Assembly (NCBI GenBank): GCA_937864935.1 | Contig: CALMDN010000144.1 | Coordinates: forward strand, 1-5,684 | Reading direction: 5' to 3' | Origin: an uncultured Bacteroidales bacterium | Lineage (GTDB): Bacteria; Bacteroidota; Bacteroidia; Bacteroidales; Lentimicrobiaceae | DNA length: 5,684 nt | Shown: in pieces, positions 1 to 5,684 of the stretch | How positions within the stretch are numbered: the stretch's first letter is position 1 | How the letters are laid out: the number at the start of each line of letters is the position of its first letter | Translations under genes and position numbers: made by a program | Notes under the pieces: generated by a model | The model's input: only the letters and a program-made list of their open reading frames with translations | The model's database searches: none | What the model was told of the DNA's origin: nothing

Positions 1-749
1 ATTCTTACTGGAGTAGATGTCTTGTTAACCATGCCCAGGGCACAGGAGAGCGGGTCTCCCGTGCAGCTAACACTGTCTGTCGACATGAAACAATGGATCA
101 ATGCCAGTGATTCTTCAAAAGCAGCGGCTGATGTATTTTTAAGAATGGTTTTATTGGTATCGGCTTCTATTACATAGAAAGGATGAGGCAGAGAATCTAT
201 GATGGTATGAAGAAAAGAATCATCTTTTTCATTGACCTGATTTTCGAAAAACTGCTTTGACGTAACAGAAACTGATTCACCGTTACCCTTTTCCATCCGC
301 AAATCATGATCAGTATTATCCAGCAGCAGTCGGCTAACAGGTTCGAGTTGAAGATAATAATGCTTGCTTCCATTGAAATCAACCCGGGAAAAATTGATGC
401 TGTAATTTAATCCGGTGCTGAGCAGCTGCCCGAAGGTATGCACCATCCCATCCGCTTTGCGTATAACTTCGTTGAGTATGTCAGTATTGCCTGATGACCG
501 GAATTTAACGTAATCAAAGATGCTTGATTCCCTGAAACTTTTCTTTCCTGAGCCAAGCAGAACCCTGGCTGTAGGATTGATATCCAATATACTGAAACTG
601 CTGTCGAGTAGAAAAGATGCCTGTGGTATTGAATTAAAAAGCTGTTTAAAGAGAAGTTCTGCAGCACCGGCTTCGTTCTGATTTCTATTATTACCATTGT
701 TTTGCATAGGCCTTCTGCTATCATTACTTTCAGACTTCTTTTCTTCCAT
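1..749 (-). CDS. PAS-domain signalling protein, N-terminal 249 residues, 3' end outside window
   Basis: Starting at the ATG at 749-747, the frame is open without a stop for 249 codons to the window edge. An in-frame TGA at 761-759 limits the start; a TTG at 758-756 is the only other nearby candidate, and no Shine-Dalgarno is visible. The N-terminus is polar and asparagine-rich (residues 7-25). PAS1 spans about 30-143 (LLFKQLFNSIPQASFLLDSS, then ILDINPTARVLLG). A linker leads to a second PAS domain from about 177 (FLHTIIDSLPHPFYVIEAD). Its later part has Cys220, Cys229 and Cys236, spaced C-x8-C-x6-C and followed by ALGMVNKTSTPV. This resembles a known PAS variant with a cysteine-rich insertion of the type PC-x6-CPL-EEV. 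The missing remainder may hold further PAS domains and a histidine kinase core, as such proteins often do, but none of that is visible. No signal peptide or membrane segment is seen. It follows the hybrid kinase on the same strand after 242 bases. Confidence 0.88.
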   Translation of the reverse strand, partial: MEEKKSESNDSRRPMQNNGNNRNQNEAGAAELLFKQLFNSIPQASFLLDSSFSILDINPTARVLLGSGKKSFRESSIFDYVKFRSSGNTDILNEVIRKADGMVHTFGQLLSTGLNYSINFSRVDFNGSKHYYLQLEPVSRLLLDNTDHDLRMEKGNGESVSVTSKQFFENQVNEKDDSFLHTIIDSLPHPFYVIEADTNKTILKNTSAAAFEESLALIHCFMSTDSVSCTGDPLSCALGMVNKTSTPVR

Positions 750-991
750 GCGTTGCAATCATTAAAATCTCAATCAGAACAGGTTCATCCCGTGAAAATT
801 CTTTAATATTGTGAAATTACAACACAAGGAGCCTTAAAAAGTTTTTGCTTTTGTAAGTAAAATGCTTTCCTTCAGAAACAAACCGGAGCCCGGGATGTTG
901 CAAAGCTCAGTTTCACAACGTTTAAATACTTCCGGTTCACCCATACAGGAAAGGGAATTAACCATCAATAAAGGCAGCAACGAACCAATCT
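750..991. other. Intergenic region between the hybrid kinase and PAS-protein genes
   Basis: This is the only sizeable non-coding stretch. No small gene with convincing features was found. On the minus strand I looked for a Bacteroidota-type promoter (TTTG, about 19 bases, TAnnTTTG) and found only poor matches such as TAATTTCA at 818-811, so no promoter is called. Weak symmetric elements are present: a hairpin with CCGG arms (877-899), TTGTG/CACAA arms nine bases apart (809-827), and AAGG/CCTT arms (826-835). The part nearest the third gene is A+T-rich, which would suit a promoter or an unstructured leader without a Shine-Dalgarno sequence. Confidence 0.6.
877..899 (-). terminator. Possible weak hairpin terminator downstream of the hybrid kinase gene
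   Basis: On the minus strand, AACA-TC-CCGG-GCT-CCGG-TT-TGTT forms a hairpin: two 4-bp stems separated by a 2x2 internal loop, with a three-base loop. It lies about 92 bases past the kinase stop codon. The following bases (TCTGAAGG) give no proper U-tract, so efficient intrinsic termination is doubtful and read-through into the third gene is possible. The stem could also form by chance. Confidence 0.2.
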
Positions 992-3493
992 TCAGAATTT
1001 ATGTCTGGATTCCAGCAATATAGCTATTTTCCGGAGGAGCTCTTTCGGGTTGATCGGTTTCGATACAAAATCATCAAACCCACTGTTAAAAACCCTTTCA
1101 CGGTCTTCAATTGAAGCAAAGGCAGTCTGGGCAATTACCGGAACATCTTTCCTGATTGCCTTGATTCTGGCAGTTGCTTCAAATCCATCCATAACCGGCA
1201 ACTGAATATCCATAAGAACAAGATCAATTTCAGGCATTTTTGAAAACACATCGACTGCCTGAGCCCCGTTCACAGCAAAGAGCAGGTCAATTTTACTTTT
1301 CGACAACAATGTCTTAAGGTAAATGGTATTGGGAACTTTATCTTCAACAATCAGCACCTTTTTCCCTTCAAAGTTGAACACATCGGATTTTGGCGGCGCA
1401 ATGGTATCAGGTCTTCCTGAAGCTGAAGCCTTTATCATCGGAAGCCGGATGAAGAATTCCGAGCCTTTCCCGAATTCAGACTTAACACCAACATATCCAC
1501 CCGATGCCTCAACAATACGTTTTACTATGGCCAGGCCCAGACCGGCACCTCCAAATTTCCGGGTAAAGGGATCTTCGAGCTGCCTGAACGACTCGAAAAT
1601 AACAGATGTTTCATTGGTGGGTATTCCGATACCCGTATCCTTCACATAAAACGATACCATTGGTATGCCGCTCGTTTTATCGTGCACCAGGGTAACTCCG
1701 AGCTCGACTGTTCCTGATTCGGTAAACTTAATGGCATTGTTGATCAGGTTGATCAGAACCTGCCTTAACCTCAGGCGGTCAACCACCAGGGTGTTTACAT
1801 GGCGCTGATCAGGCATCACCAGTTTCGGTGTGATGGTATTGTTTTTCAGCTTTAGTTTGAGATCGCTCAGCATATACATGTAGATCTCATTCATAAACTC
1901 CTCCAGATCAACAGGCTGAGGGTTCAGGGCGAGGGCTGCACTTTCGAGTTTCGATAAATCGATGATGTCGTTGATCAGGTTCAGCAGTACTTCCCCATTG
2001 GAGGAAATCATCTCAAAGTATTCATTCCGCTCATCTTCGGTTGTTGCATACTCCTGCATCAGACTCACAAATCCCAGAATGGCATTCATGGGTGTTCTGA
2101 TTTCGTGAGATACGTTGGCGAGAAAAGCTGTTTTCAGGCGCTCTGATTCCTCAGCCTTCTCTTTGGCTTTCAGCAATTTAAACTGGTTCAACTTGTGTTC
2201 CGAAAAATCCCTGATCACGGCAACCATCAGCAGGCGGCCTTCAAAAAGGAACGACGAGAGGGAGAGTTCAAGGGGAAAAGTGGATCCGTCAATCTTCAGA
2301 CCAAGCAATTCAAAATTCTGTTTGATAGATGGTTTTGCAGGATTCACTGCTTGCTTGCGCAAGGCATGCTTCAACCTTTCGCTGTTGTCATCACTGGCAA
2401 AGAGATCCATCAGGTTGAGCGATAGAATTTCATCTCCGGCATAACCGAAGAGTTTTCTGAACGCCTCGTTGGAATAATCTATGGTACCATCCTGGCGTGC
2501 CAGCAGAATGCCGTCGTTGGCATTGGAGGCTATCATTTCAAACTTCAGTTCGGCCTCCGTAAGTGCCTTTTCGGTATTCAGCTGCCTGGTTATGTCGAGT
2601 GCAGCAAAGGTAATGCCTTTTGAAAGGTTCTCTTTTTCCAGCGGGGCTGAACTGATGAGCACATCCACCAATGAACCGTTTTTGTGCCTGAACTTGGTAA
2701 CCATCAGACTGATGCCTTCGTTATCGGGCAATGAAAACTCAGGCAAATGCTCTCCGGGGCCTTCCTTCTCGGGCAGAAGCACCGAAGTCTTCCTTCCTAT
2801 CAGTTCCTCTCTCGTATATCCTACCATGCTGCACAATCGCTCATTAACCAGCAGTATCTCACCAAACGAAGCCACCCAGAATCCTGCAGGCGAAGCCTGG
2901 AACAGACTGTTTAGCCGTTCCTCGTTTTCTTTCAGCTGTGAAAGTGCCCTGGCCCGTTTGGAAATATCAATAAAGGCGGACTTAATACCAGCGCCGGAAT
3001 CATCACGGATACTGATGATTTCGATATGTGTTAGCGGAGAGTCAGTCTTCAGGGGATTTCTTATACAAATCTCCGAGGTTACTTTCGCATCCGACTCTCT
3101 TACCCTGAGCAGGTGAAAATAATAGGCATCCTGATAATCGGGATGTATAAATTTGGAAATCGGCTGTCCGATGGCCTGAAAACGCTCTATTCCAAGCATT
3201 CCGGTTCCGGTAAGGTTCAGCTCCCGGATACAATCATTTTCATCAGTAGTTAAGTATCCGATTGGAGCAAAATCAAACAGGGAGGTATACCTGGAGGTTG
3301 ACTGCTCCAGGTCGGCGTAGACACGCTGCATTTCTTCATTCTGAGTTTCAAGCTCAATCTGGTAAATCTGCAGCTCTTCTATCAGCCTTTCAATATTGGC
3401 AGGATCATAGGCCTTGAAATCAGGCTGCTGCCGCTGCTTCAGGAGAACTTCAGCCTTCTCACGCAATTTACGGCTCTTCTCATTACTCATCAT
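992..3493 (-). CDS. Soluble hybrid sensor histidine kinase, PAS-PAS-PAS-HisKA-HATPase-receiver
   Basis: Complete 833-residue protein ending in TGA. A predicted helical N-terminus with EELQIYQIELETQNEEM (39-55) leads into PAS1 (about 67-180, DFAPIGYLTTDE), PAS2 (about 188-306, ending ALDITRQ) and PAS3 (about 312-436). A signalling helix then joins the HisKA domain, whose H-box SHEIRTPMNAI carries the predicted phospho-accepting His463. The ATP-binding domain has the N-box INLINNAIKFT (581-591), G1 DTGIGI (619-624), an F-box (633-637) and G2 GGAGLGLAI (648-656). The C-terminal receiver (about 711-828) has acidic residues E717/D718, phospho-acceptor Asp762 in LVLMDIQLPVMDG, T790 and K812. All catalytic motifs look intact. 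There is no membrane segment, HAMP, Hpt or DNA-binding domain, so it is a cytoplasmic sensor that needs an external phosphorelay partner. The start is ATGATG; the first ATG is used here and the second (3490) is equally possible. No Shine-Dalgarno is seen upstream. Its ligand cannot be told from the sequence. Confidence 0.96.
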   Translation of the reverse strand: MMSNEKSRKLREKAEVLLKQRQQPDFKAYDPANIERLIEELQIYQIELETQNEEMQRVYADLEQSTSRYTSLFDFAPIGYLTTDENDCIRELNLTGTGMLGIERFQAIGQPISKFIHPDYQDAYYFHLLRVRESDAKVTSEICIRNPLKTDSPLTHIEIISIRDDSGAGIKSAFIDISKRARALSQLKENEERLNSLFQASPAGFWVASFGEILLVNERLCSMVGYTREELIGRKTSVLLPEKEGPGEHLPEFSLPDNEGISLMVTKFRHKNGSLVDVLISSAPLEKENLSKGITFAALDITRQLNTEKALTEAELKFEMIASNANDGILLARQDGTIDYSNEAFRKLFGYAGDEILSLNLMDLFASDDNSERLKHALRKQAVNPAKPSIKQNFELLGLKIDGSTFPLELSLSSFLFEGRLLMVAVIRDFSEHKLNQFKLLKAKEKAEESERLKTAFLANVSHEIRTPMNAILGFVSLMQEYATTEDERNEYFEMISSNGEVLLNLINDIIDLSKLESAALALNPQPVDLEEFMNEIYMYMLSDLKLKLKNNTITPKLVMPDQRHVNTLVVDRLRLRQVLINLINNAIKFTESGTVELGVTLVHDKTSGIPMVSFYVKDTGIGIPTNETSVIFESFRQLEDPFTRKFGGAGLGLAIVKRIVEASGGYVGVKSEFGKGSEFFIRLPMIKASASGRPDTIAPPKSDVFNFEGKKVLIVEDKVPNTIYLKTLLSKSKIDLLFAVNGAQAVDVFSKMPEIDLVLMDIQLPVMDGFEATARIKAIRKDVPVIAQTAFASIEDRERVFNSGFDDFVSKPINPKELLRKIAILLESRHKF

Positions 3494-3516
3494 GTTGATT
3501 CTATGTTAAGTCAGTT

Positions 3517-5684
3517 TTACTCAGATTTTGGTTTTCTGATCTTCTTATTGCATTCGGTGGTCTTATCTGTAAACATAAAAACCAGTCCTGCCAACTGAGA
3601 CTGCATGTCAAATATCGGCACGCCATTCAGACTCAGGTATTTATCATATCCTAACGAGGATCTGTACCTGAGTGAGCCCTTGTAACCACTCCCCGGATCT
3701 GCGAGTATTTCCTTGAGTGGCATTCTGAGAATTCCGCTGGTGCTTTTCGTGGTGTTGTTCACCCACTGTATTGAATCAAATTGTCTGCCTACAATTTCGT
3801 TAACATCCATTTCAAGCAGGTCGCCCATGGGTTTGTTTGCATAACTGATGAATCCTTCAAGATTGATGATCATCTGCCCTATCGGACTGATATCCAGCGA
3901 GCGGAGCAACAGATCCCGTTCTGAACGGATACGCTCTTCCAATCGTTTCCGCTCTGTGATGTCGATCAGGGTGATGACTACTCCATCCACAGCATTCTCA
4001 ATGGTCCTGTATGTCAGCATCCTTAACATGTACCAGTTGTTCAGCCTGTCCTGAACTTCTATTTCCTTAGGAATCAGCGTATGAAGAATGTTTTCTATAT
4101 CCCTTTGAAATTCATTGTAATTCAGATTGTGGGAGATATGAAAAAATGGCCGTCCCAGATCCATCTCCATGATGTTGATGGTTTTCACAATAGCAGGCGT
4201 ATATCTTCTGATTCTTAAGAACTTATCCAGAAAAACCGTTCCGATGTTGGTATTCTTCAGCAGGTTGTTCATGTCATTCGAAAGCTGGGTAAGCTCTTCA
4301 ATCTTGTTCTGATATTCCGAATTTACAGTGTACAGCTCTTCATTGACCGACTGGAGTTCCTCATTGGTACTCTGCAGTTCCTCATTGGATGCGATCAGTT
4401 CTTCGTTGGTACTCTGAAGCTCTTCGTTTGAAGTTTCAAGTTCTTCGATCGTCGCCTGCAGGTTCTCTCTGGTAAACTGCAATTCGCGTTCCAGCTCGCT
4501 GAACCGTTCGCTGTAATGGCTTTTCAGATCAAAATTATCAACCTTGACTGAATGTGAATCATCGGTTTTTTTCTCATCGAAGGTTATCAGATAATATGAA
4601 TTGCGGGCCCTGGTATCTTCAATGTACCGGCAACCTAAGTCGATGTACAATTGCTGACCTCCTACAGGAACCAGTACCTCTTTGAAAACCAGCTCTTTCT
4701 TCTCTTTGGCGACTTTATGCAAAAGACTGCTGATAACAACAGAGAGTTCTGCATTTACAAGTTTAAATATGCTCAGGTTGGCTTTTCCCACAGGAATACG
4801 CAAGTACTGATTCACATCCTTAAATACATGCAACAGTTCAAACTTGTTGTCAAGCAGAATACCCGGAGGCATAAAACCGCGAACAATTTCCTGATAAACT
4901 GACTCCACCCGGAATCCTTCAGGGACCTCCTGAATCTGGGCATCGGGTCTGTTCTTGAATCGTGAATCTCGAAGCGTAGGTATGGTATTGTGAAAAGTAA
5001 ACTGTGCAGGAAGACGATATCCCTCCTTGATCTGGTATACCTTCCATTTGGAACTCACCGTTGAATAACCATCGGAAATTTCACCCAGGGTTTCGCTGCT
5101 GCCCAGAAACAAATGGCCGGTCTGATTGAGGGCAAAATAAAACATTGCCATAATCCGCCTTTGCATGGCCACATTGAGGTATATGAGCATGTTACGGCAT
5201 ACCACCAGATCAAGTTTTGTAAAAGGAGGGTCTTTAAGAATGTTGTGTGAAGCAAAGATCACCATTCGCCGTATCCGTTCATTCACCACATAGCTGTTCT
5301 CCCTTTTAACGAAGTAGCTTCTCAGCCTTTCGGTAGTTACATCAGAGACAATACTTTCGGGATAAACCCCTGTGCTGGCATACTCAATCGATTCATTGTC
5401 AAGATCGGTGGCAAAAACCTTCACATCAAATTCCAGTTTTTTTTCATCCATGTATTCTCTGAACAGAATGGCCAGGGAATATGCTTCCTCACCGGTAGAG
5501 CATCCGGCACTCCATATTCTGATGGTATCACCTGACTTCTTGCCGGTAAAAATCTCGGTGAGTACTTTTTCTCTCAGCACATTGAAGGCTTCCTGATCCC
5601 TGAAAAACTGTGTAACCCCTATAAGCAGTTCTTTGTATAGTATTTTTGCCTCACTCGGTGACTGGCTGAGATAGGAGATGTAAT
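3517..5684 (-). CDS. CheR-type methyltransferase with PAS domains, probable CheB-CheR fusion, 5' end outside window
   Basis: The frame is open to the window edge, so 721 residues plus a TAA stop are visible (residue 1 = codon 5682-5680). A GTG at 5580 is internal, because in-frame codons upstream encode the conserved CheR start region LLIGVTQFFRD (residues 19-29). By family knowledge this protein transfers methyl groups from S-adenosylmethionine to glutamates, classically on chemoreceptors. Visible parts: the SAM-binding motif WSAGCSTGEEAYS (57-69), an ATD acidic motif (91-93), CRNMLIYLN (162-170), a PAS-like segment (about 255-369), a coiled coil with NEEL heptads (411-466), a CheR-associated PAS domain (about 471-579) ending DITERKR, and a last PAS domain (about 585-707) with a basic tail. 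No membrane segment is seen. This order is typical of CheB-CheR-PAS proteins, so a CheB methylesterase domain probably lies upstream; that part is inferred. No kinase domain is fused; the kinase gene begins 23 bases downstream. Confidence 0.93.
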   Translation of the reverse strand, partial: YISYLSQSPSEAKILYKELLIGVTQFFRDQEAFNVLREKVLTEIFTGKKSGDTIRIWSAGCSTGEEAYSLAILFREYMDEKKLEFDVKVFATDLDNESIEYASTGVYPESIVSDVTTERLRSYFVKRENSYVVNERIRRMVIFASHNILKDPPFTKLDLVVCRNMLIYLNVAMQRRIMAMFYFALNQTGHLFLGSSETLGEISDGYSTVSSKWKVYQIKEGYRLPAQFTFHNTIPTLRDSRFKNRPDAQIQEVPEGFRVESVYQEIVRGFMPPGILLDNKFELLHVFKDVNQYLRIPVGKANLSIFKLVNAELSVVISSLLHKVAKEKKELVFKEVLVPVGGQQLYIDLGCRYIEDTRARNSYYLITFDEKKTDDSHSVKVDNFDLKSHYSERFSELERELQFTRENLQATIEELETSNEELQSTNEELIASNEELQSTNEELQSVNEELYTVNSEYQNKIEELTQLSNDMNNLLKNTNIGTVFLDKFLRIRRYTPAIVKTINIMEMDLGRPFFHISHNLNYNEFQRDIENILHTLIPKEIEVQDRLNNWYMLRMLTYRTIENAVDGVVITLIDITERKRLEERIRSERDLLLRSLDISPIGQMIINLEGFISYANKPMGDLLEMDVNEIVGRQFDSIQWVNNTTKSTSGILRMPLKEILADPGSGYKGSLRYRSSLGYDKYLSLNGVPIFDMQSQLAGLVFMFTDKTTECNKKIRKPKSE
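4285..4452 (-). repeat. Heptad-repeat coiled coil (NEEL repeats) within the CheR-PAS gene
   Basis: Eight consecutive seven-residue units (residues 411-466 of the visible CheR-PAS protein) follow the pattern x-[N/I]-E-E-L-x-x, with five perfect NEEL units in the middle. Each of the five is spelled with a different codon set (for example AACGAAGAGCTT, AACGAAGAACTG, AATGAGGAACTC), so the repeat is maintained at protein level and is not a recent DNA duplication. It links the methyltransferase and PAS-like part to the C-terminal PAS domains. It probably forms a parallel dimeric signalling helix; that role is inferred. Such segments are characteristic of CheB-CheR-PAS proteins. Confidence 0.9.

Noticed and set aside
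197..382. 61-codon minus-strand open frame with a hydrophobic stretch
   Set aside because: It is an alternate frame inside the PAS gene; the apparent hydrophobic segment comes from reading the true codons out of register.
407..724. 105-codon minus-strand open frame
   Set aside because: It is out of frame with the real PAS gene at 1-749, and its product resembles no family, whereas the overlapping frame gives recognisable PAS sequence.
811..818. TAATTTCA on the minus strand as a Bacteroidota -7 promoter element
   Set aside because: It deviates from TAnnTTTG at two positions, and no TTTG lies at the expected distance upstream.
2481..3116. 211-codon open frame on the plus strand
   Set aside because: It lies entirely antisense to the hybrid kinase PAS region, its translation is serine-rich with no recognisable domain, and the minus-strand frame carries clear PAS motifs.
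3494..3516. Promoter or terminator between the CheR-PAS and kinase genes
   Set aside because: The 23-base gap has no hairpin, T-run or recognisable promoter element, and is too short for a typical independent unit.
4285..4452. Tandem DNA repeat or phase-variable locus
   Set aside because: The units are similar only in protein; synonymous codons differ between all copies, so there is no long identical DNA repeat to slip or recombine.
5578..5580. GTG as the start codon of the CheR-PAS gene
   Set aside because: In-frame codons upstream encode the conserved CheR N-terminal sequence through FFRD, so the true start is beyond the window.

Overview
The window holds three genes, all on the minus strand and all signal-transduction proteins. 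Two of them run off the window edges. Reading in the direction of transcription (high to low coordinates), they are: (1) the C-terminal part of a CheR-type methyltransferase/PAS protein, probably a CheB-CheR fusion whose CheB half lies beyond position 5684; (2) a complete 833-residue soluble hybrid histidine kinase (three PAS domains, HisKA, HATPase, receiver); (3) the first 249 residues of another PAS-domain protein, running off the low-coordinate edge. No RNA gene, mobile element or CRISPR array was seen.

The likely host is a member of the Bacteroidota, perhaps an environmental lineage near the Bacteroidales/Marinilabiliales. This is an inference. It rests on moderate G+C, start codons without a Shine-Dalgarno sequence, and the style of the multi-PAS soluble hybrid kinase beside a CheB/CheR-PAS protein. 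No taxonomic marker gene is present.

Layout: 3517-5684 is the CheR-PAS gene (N-terminus missing). A 23-base gap separates it from the kinase gene at 992-3493, so these two are very probably co-transcribed. A 242-base non-coding stretch (750-991) holds only weak inverted repeats and no convincing promoter. The third gene occupies 1-749. It may belong to the same transcript or have its own promoter.

How they may work together (inference): all three products look cytoplasmic and are built around PAS sensory domains. The CheR-PAS protein has an intact-looking S-adenosylmethionine-binding methyltransferase core and a striking NEEL-heptad coiled coil, but ends without a kinase. The kinase gene immediately downstream supplies phosphorylation. 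The kinase receiver is at its C-terminus with no output domain, so phosphate would have to pass to an Hpt or separate response regulator not seen here. No chemoreceptor, CheA, CheW or flagellar gene is visible, so a role outside classical chemotaxis is plausible but unproven. The individual families are known. The most unusual detail is a diverged cysteine-containing PAS domain in the third protein.
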